Positions 7,621 to 14,827 of a DNA stretch of 20,794 nucleotides are shown piece by piece. Position numbers and translations under genes: made by a program. The notes beneath the pieces are model-generated. The model ran no database searches. It was not told the origin of the DNA and saw only the letters and a list, made by a program, of their open reading frames with translations. This DNA comes from Pseudomonadota bacterium (GTDB lineage: Bacteria; Pseudomonadota; Alphaproteobacteria; Rhodobacterales; Rhodobacteraceae): the NCBI GenBank assembly GCA_022573605.1, contig JACZTQ010000019.1, positions 1 through 20,794 on the forward strand, written 5' to 3'. Within the stretch, counting starts at the first letter, position 1. Each line of letters opens with the position of its first letter.

Positions 7621-7883
7621 CCAATCCGATTTCCGGGGCCGGGTTTTCGCGGCCCGCCGGCGGAGGCCCGCGGCCCACGCGACGGCGTATCGACCGGCGG
7701 AACGATACCGCCGCATCCGCGCCGGGGACGGCAACGGAATTCATTGAGTCGCGACTGCAATCGGACCGCTCGGGCTGGGCTCGCCGGGGCCCGGTGCTCG
7801 CCGGGTTCACCGAGCGCCATTTAGCCGTGCTTTTAATATTTTACATTAGAAAACAATTGTAATCCGATGTTTAATATAATTTA

Positions 7884-7912
7884 TTGACTATCATGGATTA
7901 ATGATACATATT
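7884..7912 (+). promoter_or_regulatory. Candidate promoter for the FkbM-type methyltransferase gene
   Basis: TTGACT at 7884-7889 and CATATT at 7907-7912 are spaced by exactly 17 bases in an AT-rich tract. This is a reasonable sigma70-type match and the best one upstream of the gene. Transcription would start near 7919, leaving a long leader. Confidence 0.45.
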
Positions 7913-8138
7913 GTCGTCAATGCTTCATAAGCACCGCTCATGAAGGATTCGCTTGGGGACGGGGAACGGGTATGAGTCTGCTTTCGCTCAATTGCAGTGT
8001 CCAGAGCGGGCGCGCCGTTGCAATGGCCGCGTCGCGGGACGGCTTTTCGGATTCGCTCTTCGCCGCCCCTTCGTGCAACCTGCGGTCCGGTGCCGGTGCG
8101 CACCGGGCGGCGCGAAAACCAGCGCTTCATTGGGATAG

Positions 8139-8168
8139 TTCGGTCGGCCCGCTTTCGGTCGGCCCGCT
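8139..8168 (+). repeat. Perfect 15-bp tandem duplication in the leader
   Basis: TTCGGTCGGCCCGCT occurs twice head to tail at 8139-8153 and 8154-8168, ending 17 bases before the ATG at 8186. It is either a recent slippage duplication or a repeated regulatory site. Confidence 0.8.
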
Positions 8169-8185
8169 GGAGATCGCGCGCAGCG

Positions 8186-8959
8186 ATGGAGGGTTCTGTG
8201 TCTGTGGTAATTAATCTTGACAGCCGGCGGAAAACGCCAACGTCGTTCAAGTCGCTGTCGCATCCCGCGGGTGTCACTCTGCCGTTCGAGAGCCCTGCCG
8301 ATGCGGAGCTGATCATCCCGGAAATCCGCAACCGGATCGTCTCCGGCGCCTACAGCGCCGACCTGCTTCGGCAATTGGACGACACGGTGAGGCCGGCAGA
8401 CCGCGTCCTGGTGATTGGCGCCGGGCTCGGGACCGCCTCGACGCTTGTCGCCAAGCATCGTGGAGTCAAGCGGGTCTTCGCGGTGGAAGCCAACACCGAA
8501 CTCTGCACCTATTTGGCACGGACGCACGAACTGAACGGCGTTGCGTGGGTCGAGACCGTCAATGCGGTTCTTGGCACCGGTCTGAAGGGCCGGCTGCCGT
8601 TTTTCGCCCGGCACGACACCCGCACCTCCTCGCTGCTGCCGGATGAGTGCAGTTGGCAACGTGTGATGATGATTCCCTGCATGGACCTCAACCTGATCCT
8701 GGCCGAGGAAAAGATCAGCCTCGTCATCTGCGAGATTCCCTCGGGCGCCGTAGCGCTTCTGGCATCCGCGGATCTATCGACGGTCGATCGGATTCTGGTC
8801 GGCAGCGGCGACGACGTGTTAACTTTTGGCGAGGCGAACGACGTGCTCCCGCTGTTGACCGAGAAGGGCTTCGAGGCCGAGAGGAGTGGGGCAACCTTGC
8901 GATTCGATCGCGCCGAGGCCGGCCGCGAGACTCACCTTCAGGTGAGGGATCGAGCGTGA
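8186..8959 (+). CDS. FkbM-family SAM-dependent methyltransferase
   Basis: The product has 257 residues from ATG 8186. A Rossmann methyltransferase core is visible: DRVLVIGAGLGTASTLVA (72-89) for SAM binding, RVFAVEANTELCTYL (96-110) ending motif II, then HELNGV and NAVLG as in FkbM proteins. The later ISLVICEIPSGAVALL occupies the place of the usual D-EG-E segment, with changed acidic residues. FkbM proteins methylate sugar or polyketide hydroxyls. The start is uncertain: GTG 8204 lies 10 bases after GGAGGG (8188-8193) and is a good alternative. The gene stands alone between AT-rich tracts, which suggests acquisition by transfer. No glycan or secondary-metabolite genes are nearby, so the acceptor is unknown. 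Confidence 0.8.
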   Translation: MEGSVSVVINLDSRRKTPTSFKSLSHPAGVTLPFESPADAELIIPEIRNRIVSGAYSADLLRQLDDTVRPADRVLVIGAGLGTASTLVAKHRGVKRVFAVEANTELCTYLARTHELNGVAWVETVNAVLGTGLKGRLPFFARHDTRTSSLLPDECSWQRVMMIPCMDLNLILAEEKISLVICEIPSGAVALLASADLSTVDRILVGSGDDVLTFGEANDVLPLLTEKGFEAERSGATLRFDRAEAGRETHLQVRDRA

Positions 8960-9004
8960 TGGGGCCCGTGGTCTCCGCCCGGATGCGGGTGGTGAGCGGT
9001 CTGC

Positions 9005-9026
9005 AAAGCCGCCTTCGGGCGGCTTT
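9005..9026. terminator. Terminator-like hairpin with TTCG loop
   Basis: AAAGCCGCC (9005-9013), loop TTCG, GGCGGCTTT (9018-9026) form a perfect 9-bp stem with the very stable UUCG tetraloop, ending in AAA/TTT on both strands. It lies between the convergent ends of the FkbM-type gene and the small leftward ORF and could serve both. The T run is short. Confidence 0.7.
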
Positions 9027-9047
9027 CGAGTCAGGCTCTCGGAGAGG

Positions 9048-9128
9048 CTATCCGTGGGCCACCGCGGCCAACGCGAGGGCCGCAAGGAACAACCAGCCCA
9101 TCAAGATGTCCTCGATCATGTCGGTCAT
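9048..9128 (-). CDS. Possible 26-residue membrane peptide
   Basis: A leftward ORF from ATG 9128 encodes MTDMIEDILM followed by GWLFLAALALAAVAHG and a TAG stop. The second half is a plausible single membrane helix with a short charged N-terminus. A GGAG ribosome-binding site lies about 5 bases before the ATG, and the perfect UUCG hairpin lies 22 bases past the stop. AT-rich DNA about 130 bases upstream could hold a promoter. I recognise no family. Short ORFs arise readily in GC-rich DNA, so this rests on the combination of start site, helix and terminator. Confidence 0.4.
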   Translation of the reverse strand: MTDMIEDILMGWLFLAALALAAVAHG

Positions 9129-9717
9129 CGCTCCGGCCTCGCGTGACTCCGCCCGGCGCTTGGCAAGCAGACAGGGCGACCCATTCGTCGTGAGCCGCCC
9201 TTGAGTGTGTGCGTTGCGTTCCAGTGCGTGTGCATTGACATGACCATAGGGCCGAAGAGTGCATAATGTAAAATTAATATTGGTAATCTCTCTATTATGA
9301 TTTTTATAGATGAATATCTTTGCTATTCAAAAGTTCTTTTATCAATACAACTGAAAGTTGAATAACGACTGAATGAAATCCCCAATAAGGTGATTTATTC
9401 ATAACGCCAAATGATGCGGCTGTCCCGATTGCCCCGCGCCGCCAAGACCGTTTGCACACCATGCATACAGCGTCGAAGTATCGAAGGGTACGCCCGTGAC
9501 AAGCGGAATATCGGCTCATGGCGGCGGCGGAATGGGGGACACTCGCTCCCGCGCGTGGTTTCGCGCCAGCCTTGGTGATCGCCCGACCGACCCAATGCGC
9601 GTCGCCCGCCTCGGGTCAGACCCGGCCGTTCGCCGAGTAGGTTATGGTTGACCGGTGTGGGCCCGTGAGCGGAGATAACGACTCGGAACACCAGTCGATG
9701 ACCCGGAGGGGGCCGCA
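9129..9717. other. Gap of 589 bases before the catabolic block
   Basis: No supported gene. Bases 9255-9410 are strongly AT-rich, like those at 7830-7925, and include TAATGTAAAA (9264-9273), the exact inverse of TTTTACATTA at 7839-7848. TTGACA occurs at 9235-9240 without a well-spaced -10 box. Bases 9411-9717 return to high GC and should contain the promoter of the next operon, but I could not pick one out. Confidence 0.4.
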
Positions 9718-10527
9718 ATGACCCTGACACTCGCCATCGCCGGGCTCGGCGCGATCGGCATGAAGCTGGCGCAGGCGATCGACCGGGGCGCGGTGCCCGG
9801 CGTCCGCCTGACCGCGGTCTCGGCCCGCGACCGGACGCGGGCGCAAGCCCGCCTCGCCGGGTTCGCCGATCCGCCCGCCGTGGTGACCCTGGCGGAACTG
9901 GCGGGGCGGGCCGAGATCATCGTCGAATGCGCCCCGGCGGCGGTCTTCGCCGAGGTCGCCGGACCCGCCATCGCGCAGGGCCGGGTGTTGCTGCCGCTCT
10001 CCGTCGGCGCGCTGCTCGACCACATGGACCTGGTCGAGCGGGCCCGCGCCAGCGGCGCCCGGATCATCGTGCCGACCGGCGCCCTGATCGGCCTCGACAC
10101 CGTGCGGGCCATGGCCGAGGGCGAGATCTCCCGGGTGGTGCTGGAGACCCGCAAGCCCCCCGGCGGGCTGGCCGGCGCGCCGCATCTGGTCGAGAACAAT
10201 ATCGATATCAGCGATTTGAGCGAACCGCTGCTGGTCTTCCAGGGCTCGGCCCGGGCGGCGGCGCGCGGCTTTCCGGCCAATGTCAACGTCGCCGCGGCGC
10301 TGGCGCTGGCCGGCATCGGCCCCGAGCGCACCGAGGTCGAGGTCTGGGCCGACCCCGGCATCGAGCGCAACATCCAGTCGGTGACGATCACCTCGGACAG
10401 CGGCGAGGCGACCATGACCATGCGCAACATCCCCTCGGCGGACAACCCGAAGACCGGGCGCATCGTCGCGCAGAGCGTGCTGGCGACCCTGCGCCGCCTG
10501 ACCGCGACCCTGACGGCGGGCAGTTGA
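9718..10527 (+). CDS. Aspartate dehydrogenase family NAD(P)-dependent oxidoreductase (NadX-like)
   Basis: The 269-residue product has an N-terminal Rossmann domain (IAGLGAIG, 7-14) and the C-terminal aspartate dehydrogenase domain: PTGALIGLDTVRA (119-131), ETRKPPGGL (143-151), FPANVNVAAALALAGIGPERT (185-205) and NPKTGRIVAQSVLATLRRL (243-261). Family enzymes oxidise L-aspartate to iminosuccinate or run the reverse. The usual R-N-x-H stretch near the active site reads RNIQ here, so the conserved His is replaced by Gln220; aspartate may therefore not be the substrate. A GGAGGGGG ribosome-binding site precedes the ATG. The stop overlaps the start of the aconitase X large-subunit gene by four bases. 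Its place in an operon with aconitase X argues for an imine or keto intermediate in catabolism rather than NAD synthesis. Confidence 0.85.
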   Translation: MTLTLAIAGLGAIGMKLAQAIDRGAVPGVRLTAVSARDRTRAQARLAGFADPPAVVTLAELAGRAEIIVECAPAAVFAEVAGPAIAQGRVLLPLSVGALLDHMDLVERARASGARIIVPTGALIGLDTVRAMAEGEISRVVLETRKPPGGLAGAPHLVENNIDISDLSEPLLVFQGSARAAARGFPANVNVAAALALAGIGPERTEVEVWADPGIERNIQSVTITSDSGEATMTMRNIPSADNPKTGRIVAQSVLATLRRLTATLTAGS

Positions 10528-11820
10528 CGGCCCTGGACCTCACCGAGGCCGACCGCGCGCGGCTCGACGGGGCAGAGGGCGAGGCCTTGCGGTTCGCCAT
10601 GCAGGTGGTGGTGCGCGCCGCCCGGATCATGGCCGCGCCGCGCCTGATCGACGCCGGCTTCGCCCATATCGACGCCTGCCACTACTACGGCCGGGCGCAT
10701 CTCGACTTTGCCCGGTTCTTCACCGAACGCGGCGCGCGGTTCGAGATCCCGGCCTGGACCAACAGCCTGACGGTCGGCCTGAAACGCCGATGTGCGCCCC
10801 GATGTGCGCGCAGACGCCGACCCGGTGGTGCTGGCCGAGGCGCGCGAGTTGGCCGGGCTCTACCTCGAGCTCGGCTGCCGCCCGGTCTGGACCTGCGCGC
10901 CCTACCAGTTGCCCGGCGGGCCGGGCTTGGGCGACCAGATCATCGTCGGCGAGTCGAACGCGGTCGCCTACTACAACTCGGTGGTCGGCGCGCGGACCAA
11001 CAAATACGGCGATTTCCTCGATGTCTGCGCCGCGCTGACCGGCCGGGTGCCGTTTGCCGGGCTGCATACCGACGCCGGCCGCCGGGCGCAGATCCTCTTT
11101 GACATCAACGGCTTGCCCGAGGCTCTGCGGGCCACCGAACTGTTCTGCCACGTGCTCGGTCACCTGATGGGGCGCCAGGCGGGGTCGCGCATCCCGGTGA
11201 TCGCCGGGCTGGCGCCGGAGACCCCGCCCGACAGCCTCAAGGCGATCGCCGCCGCCGGGGCCTCGTCGGGCGGGATCGCGATGTTCCACGCCGTCGGCGT
11301 CACCCCGGAAGCGCCCGACCTGGAGGCCGCGACCGGCGGCCGCGACCTGGAGGAGACCGTCACGGTGACGCCGGAGGCGCTGGTGGCGGCGCGCGATTCG
11401 CTGTCGTCGGCGGGCGACGGGCCGGTCTCGATGGTGGCGCTGGGCACGCCGCATTTCTCGCTGAGCGAGTTCGAGCGCGCCGCCGCCCTGATCGAGGGCC
11501 GCAAGGTCGGCGGACAAGTCGCCCTCTACATCTCCACCAGCCGCATCATCGCCGGGCTGGCGGCGCAAAAGGGCTGGGTCGGGACGCTGGAGCGGGCCGG
11601 GGCGATCATCCTGGTCGATACCTGCACCTATTTCGCTCCGGCGGTGCGGGCGGCGCGCGGGCGGGTGATGACCAACTCGGCCAAATGGGCCTATTACGCG
11701 CCCGGATTGCTGCCGGTCGAGGTCGCCTTCGGCGCGCTGGAGGACTGCATCGAGACCGCCGTGCGGGGCGAGGTCTGGCGAAGCGGCGCGGTCTGGTCCG
11801 ACAACGCGTGGGGGCTCTGA
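10524..11820 (+). pseudogene. Aconitase X large (catalytic) subunit, interrupted by a frameshift
   Basis: Two frames together encode a full AcnX large subunit of about 431 residues, usual for the family. The first frame starts at TTG 10524 and gives LDLTEADRARLDGAEGEAL, then HIDACHYYG and PAWTNSLTVGL. The second frame, from about 10783, gives NADVRPDVRADADP, then LGCRPVWTCAPYQLP, GESNAVAYYNS and VDTCTYFAP. The Cys residues in HIDAC, WTC and DTC correspond to the iron or iron-sulfur ligands known in AcnX. Dropping one A from AAA at 10782-10784 restores one frame and reads GLNADV. As written, translation shifts out of frame there, so the gene is either a young pseudogene or carries a sequencing error. 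AcnX enzymes dehydrate small hydroxy acids, for example cis-3-hydroxy-L-proline. Confidence 0.88.
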
Positions 11821-11821
11821 G

Positions 11822-12250
11822 ATGACCATCCGGGCCACGGTTCTCAACCCCGGAAGGTGCCGGGCGCCGGCGCTGGTGCTCGACGAGCCGCTGAGTTTCT
11901 GGGGCGGCTTCGACCCGGTCAACGGCACCATCGTCGACCACCACCACCCGCAGAGGGGCGCCTGCCTGGCGGGCAAGGTGCTGGTGATGCCGGGCAGCCG
12001 GGGCTCGGCCGGCACCCCGGCGGCGATCGCCGAGGCGATCCGGCGCGGCGTCGGGCCGGTCGCCATCGTGCTGGGCGGGAGGGATGTCAACATCGCCATC
12101 GGCGCCATGGTGGCGGAGCGCCTCTATGGCGATGCCGTGCCGGTGCTGGCGGTCGATGCGGAGGACTACTCGCGCCTCGCCACCGGTGACGAGATCGCCA
12201 TCGCGGCGGACGGCACGGTGACGGTTACGGCCGGAACCGATCCACGGTAG
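11822..12250 (+). CDS. Aconitase X small subunit (swivel domain, DUF126)
   Basis: The 142-residue product is the separate swivel-domain subunit of aconitase X. It has the family's EPLSFWGGFDPVNGTIVDHHHP start, the GKVLVMPGSRGSAGTP segment where the aconitase-type active-site serine lies, and a C-terminal beta-rich tail (DEIAIAADGTVTV). It begins one base after the stop of the large-subunit gene, implying translational coupling and a two-subunit enzyme. The gene is intact even though the large subunit is frameshifted, which favours either a recent mutation or a base error in the partner. Confidence 0.92.
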   Translation: MTIRATVLNPGRCRAPALVLDEPLSFWGGFDPVNGTIVDHHHPQRGACLAGKVLVMPGSRGSAGTPAAIAEAIRRGVGPVAIVLGGRDVNIAIGAMVAERLYGDAVPVLAVDAEDYSRLATGDEIAIAADGTVTVTAGTDPR

Positions 12251-12364
12251 AGCCTTTTGAAAGATCACCCATGGGATAGCCATACGCCCGTCAGGATTTG
12301 ACAGCGGGGATTATTCCATTGACCTTAAACGAACGCCCGTTGCACCTGACTCATAGCGCAGCGA

Positions 12365-12401
12365 CCCCCACCCTAACCCTCCCCCTTTCAGGGTGAGGGG
12401 A
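12365..12401 (+). repeat. Intergenic CT-rich repeat, copy 2
   Basis: The blocks CCCCCACCCTAACCCTCCCC, CTTTCA and GGGTGAGGGGA follow the same design as the copy at 104-145: two C-rich blocks, a short spacer, then a complementary G-rich block. It forms an inverted pair with copy 3. It lies in the 277-base gap between the aconitase X small subunit and the flavoprotein gene. Confidence 0.6.
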
Positions 12402-12427
12402 CCCCGTTACACTTACCGCGACCTGAA

Positions 12428-12464
12428 GCCCCTCCCCTAGAAGGGGAGGGGTTGGGGAGGGGTC
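12428..12464 (-). repeat. Intergenic CT-rich repeat, copy 3 (inverted)
   Basis: CCCCTCCCCT (12429-12438), loop AGA and AGGGGAGGGG (12442-12451) form a perfect 10-bp stem, followed by TTGGGGAGGGG. It mirrors copy 2 across about 26 bases. Such hairpins may separate expression of the upstream and downstream genes; the element has no T tract. Confidence 0.65.
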
Positions 12465-12527
12465 TGCCGCGGTAGGTTCCGATCACCGAGCTTTGGTATT
12501 AAACGGTCAACAGAGGGGGATGCGCCC

Positions 12528-14030
12528 ATGGAATCCTACGACGTGGTGATCGTCGGCGCCGGCAATGCGGCGCTGTGCGCGGCGCTGGCGGCGCGCGAGA
12601 GTGGCGCCGGCGTGCTGGTGCTGGAGAAGGCCGGCGAGGACGAGAAGGGCGGCAACTCCTGGTTCACCGCGGGCGGTTTCCGCTTCTGCCACGACGGCAT
12701 CGACGACCTGGCGACGGACGTGCTGACCGACCTCTCGCCGGCCGAGCGGGCCCAAATCGAGCTGCCGGTGCACGACCGCAAGGTGTTCTACGACGTGCTG
12801 ATGAAGGTGACCCGCCATCAGGCCGACGAGGACATGGCCTGGCGGCTGATCGACGGCTCGCGCCCGGCCATGGTCTGGCTCCGGGGCCACGGCATCCGCT
12901 TCATCCCGATGTTCGGGCGCCAATCCTTCCTGATCGATGGCAAGCATCATTTCTACGGCGGCGTGAACATCGAGTCGGTCGGCGGCGGCCCCGGGCTGGT
13001 CGAGGGAGAGCTGAAGCGCATGGACCAGCTCGGCTGCGAGATCCGCTATGCGACCGGCGCCACCAGGCTGATCCAGGACCGTGCCCGCCGGGTCACCGGG
13101 CTGGAGGTGCGCGGGCCCGACGGCTACCAGGAGATCGCCGCCAGGGCGGTGGTGCTGGCCTGCGGCGGCTTCGAGTCGAACCCGGAGATGCGGGCGCGCT
13201 ATCTCGGCCCGGGCTGGGATCTGTGCCGGGTGCGCGGCACCAGGCACAACCTGGGCGAGGGTATCCGCATGGCGCTGGATATCGGCGCGCTGCCCTATGG
13301 CAACTGGTCCGGCTGCCACTCGGTCGGCTGGGACATCTCGGCGCCGCCCTTCGGCGACCGGGTGATCCTGGACAATTTCCAGAAGCACTCCTACCCTTGG
13401 GGCATCATGGTCAACGTCCACGGCCGGCGCTTCGTCGACGAGGGCGAGGATTTGCGCAACCACACTTATGTGAAATTCGGCCGGGCGATCATGGGTCAGC
13501 CCGAGCGCACCGCGATCCAGATCTTCGACGGCAAGACCATCCCGCTGCTGCGCGACGAATACCGCATCCGCGAGGTCACCAAGGTCACCGCCGACAGCAT
13601 CGCCGAACTGGCCGCCGGGCTGGAGATCGACCCGGCGGCGCTGACCGCGACGATCGACGAATTCAACGCCGCCTGCGGCGTGGCGAAATCCGATCCGGGC
13701 CGGTTCAACCCCGCGATCCTCGACGGCGTCACCACCGAGGGCCTGAGCCCGGAAAAGACCAACTGGGCCCTGCCGATCGATCAGCCGCCCTTCGAGGCCT
13801 ACGTCACCACCACCGGCATCACCTTCACCTTCGGGGGCTTGCGCATCGACCAGCGGGGCGCGGTTCAGGACACCAGCGACCGGCCGATCCCCGGTCTCTA
13901 TGCGGCGGGCGAACTGGTCGGGGGCCTGTTCTACGAGAACTATCCCGGCGGCAGCGGGCTGATGGCCGGCACGGTGTTTGGCAAGCTGGCGGGCGAGAGC
14001 GCGGCGGCGGAGAGCCGCCGGAACGTCTGA
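12528..14030 (+). CDS. tcuA: FAD-dependent tricarballylate dehydrogenase-like flavoprotein (TcuA family)
   Basis: The product has 500 residues, the fumarate reductase/succinate dehydrogenase flavoprotein fold, and the features of the TcuA branch. The dinucleotide-binding motif VVIVGAGNAALCAALAARESG with the acidic LVLEKA end is at the N-terminus. Later come GGNSWFTAGGFRF, VVLACGGFESNPEM, GRRFVDEGEDLRNHTY, the active-site TFGGLRID and the terminal NYPGGSGLMAGTVFGKLAG that closes over FAD. There is no signal peptide, so it is cytoplasmic. TcuA oxidises tricarballylate to cis-aconitate in Salmonella with TcuB as electron partner; no tcuB-like gene is in the window. Related flavoproteins use other substrates, so tricarballylate is only the nearest known case. 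A GAGGGGG ribosome-binding site precedes the ATG. It is probably transcribed separately from aconitase X, 277 bases away. Confidence 0.82.
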   Translation: MESYDVVIVGAGNAALCAALAARESGAGVLVLEKAGEDEKGGNSWFTAGGFRFCHDGIDDLATDVLTDLSPAERAQIELPVHDRKVFYDVLMKVTRHQADEDMAWRLIDGSRPAMVWLRGHGIRFIPMFGRQSFLIDGKHHFYGGVNIESVGGGPGLVEGELKRMDQLGCEIRYATGATRLIQDRARRVTGLEVRGPDGYQEIAARAVVLACGGFESNPEMRARYLGPGWDLCRVRGTRHNLGEGIRMALDIGALPYGNWSGCHSVGWDISAPPFGDRVILDNFQKHSYPWGIMVNVHGRRFVDEGEDLRNHTYVKFGRAIMGQPERTAIQIFDGKTIPLLRDEYRIREVTKVTADSIAELAAGLEIDPAALTATIDEFNAACGVAKSDPGRFNPAILDGVTTEGLSPEKTNWALPIDQPPFEAYVTTTGITFTFGGLRIDQRGAVQDTSDRPIPGLYAAGELVGGLFYENYPGGSGLMAGTVFGKLAGESAAAESRRNV

Positions 14031-14033
14031 ACG

Positions 14034-14051
14034 GGCGGGTCAGAACCCGCC
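14034..14051. terminator. Short hairpin after the flavoprotein gene
   Basis: GGCGGGT (14034-14040), CAGA, ACCCGCC (14045-14051) form a perfect 7-bp stem starting a few bases after the stop codon. Only a weak T-containing stretch (CTTAT) follows, so it is a candidate rather than a clear intrinsic terminator. Confidence 0.5.
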
Positions 14052-14085
14052 AACTCTTATATGAGAGTTAACGCACCCCCGAACG

Positions 14086-14158
14086 CCGTCATTGTCCGGC
14101 TTGACCGGACAATCTCGCGCAGCATCGAGAGATGCCCCGGCCAAGCCGTGGCATGACG
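14086..14158. repeat. Alphaproteobacterial-type double-hairpin intergenic repeat
   Basis: The element begins CGTCAT and ends ATGACG, so its ends are inverted. Inside are two hairpins: ATTGTCCGG (14091-14099) with CCGGACAAT (14105-14113), and ATGCC...GGCAT (about 14131-14153) with imperfect CGG/CCG pairing. The pattern CGTCATTG-CGG-CTTGAC-CCGG-CAATC...GATGCC...GGCATGACG is one I know as a very common intergenic repeat in alphaproteobacterial genomes. It separates the convergent flavoprotein and regA genes. Confidence 0.75.
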
Positions 14159-14179
14159 AGGTCCCGTGCCGGGGCCGGC

Positions 14180-14731
14180 TCAGCGCGGGCTGCGCTTGGC
14201 GAGGATGCGTTGCAGGGTGCGGCGGTGCATGTTGAGCCGCCGCGCGGTCTCCGAGACGTTGCGGTCGCAAAGCTCGAACACCCGCTGGATATGCTCCCAG
14301 CGCACCCGGTCGGCCGACATCGGGTTCTCCGGCGGCGGCGGCTTGTCGCCGTCAGGGCTGAGCAGCGCCTTTTCCACGTCGTCGGCGTCGGCCGGCTTGG
14401 AGAGATAGTCGGTGGCGCCGATCTTGACCGCCGCCACGGCGGTGGCGATCGCCCCGTAGCCGGTCAGCACCACCACACGGCAGTCGGGCCGCAACTCGCG
14501 CAAGGCCTCGACCACGTCGAGGCCGTTGCCGTCCTCGAGGCGCAGGTCGATCACCGCATAGGCGGGCGGGCTCGAGCGGATCGCCGCCAGGCCCTCGGCC
14601 ACGCTCTCGGCCAGCACCGGGGCGAAGCCGCGTTTCTCCATGGCGCGGCCGAGGCGCTGGCGGAACGGGCCGTCGTCGTCGAGCACGAGGAGTGAGTTGT
14701 CGTCACCGATCCGGGCGAGTTCATCGGTCAT
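14180..14731 (-). CDS. regA: Redox response regulator RegA/PrrA/ActR
   Basis: The 183-residue response regulator carries the highly conserved RegA C-terminus. The receiver domain (about 12-125) has acidic residues DDD 18-20, phosphoacceptor Asp62 in AVIDLRLEDGNG, Thr90 in VVLTGYG and Lys112 in YLSKPAD. A Pro-rich linker (PPPPENP) leads to the Fis-type helix-turn-helix NVSETARRLNMHRRTLQRIL (158-177), which is nearly invariant in this family. RegA, phosphorylated by RegB, controls photosynthesis, respiration, nitrogen and carbon fixation genes in related bacteria. A GGGGGA ribosome-binding site lies 6 bases before the ATG. It is downstream of the sco gene on the same strand and faces regB, as in known prr/reg loci. 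Confidence 0.95.
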   Translation of the reverse strand: MTDELARIGDDNSLLVLDDDGPFRQRLGRAMEKRGFAPVLAESVAEGLAAIRSSPPAYAVIDLRLEDGNGLDVVEALRELRPDCRVVVLTGYGAIATAVAAVKIGATDYLSKPADADDVEKALLSPDGDKPPPPENPMSADRVRWEHIQRVFELCDRNVSETARRLNMHRRTLQRILAKRSPR

Positions 14732-14827
14732 CTGGTTCCCCCGAATATCGCTTGCAGCGGGTTGATCATGGCTCCGCCACCGATTTTTCCCTCATTGGCG
14801 CCCCATGTCAAATTGCCCCGCGCCAAC

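Larger units (their letters stand above)
7621..8185. other. Non-coding stretch and long leader before the FkbM-type gene
   Basis: About 565 bases with no persuasive gene. The first 200 bases are GC-rich without recognisable content. Bases 7830-7925 are strongly AT-rich and hold the promoter candidate. Bases 7913-8185 would be an untranslated leader of roughly 270 bases. It contains the 14-bp palindrome CCGGTGCGCACCGG (8093-8106), a 15-bp tandem repeat, and an 80-codon open frame from ATG 7972 that overlaps the gene start. That frame has no family resemblance I can see. Confidence 0.4.

Noticed and set aside
9235..9267. TTGACA with CATAAT as a plus-strand promoter
   Set aside because: The spacing of 21 bases is too long, and no gene starts within 450 bases.
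9304..9519. 71-codon leftward ORF in AT-rich DNA
   Set aside because: No ribosome-binding site, no recognisable family, and it runs through compositionally mixed DNA.
10777..10792. Programmed +1 frameshift in the aconitase X large subunit
   Set aside because: No slippery codon pair, rare codon or stimulatory structure is evident, and the family is normally unshifted; an extra A in AAA is simpler.
12507..13463. 318-codon minus-strand open frame opposite the flavoprotein gene
   Set aside because: Antisense shadow of a clear FAD-binding protein.
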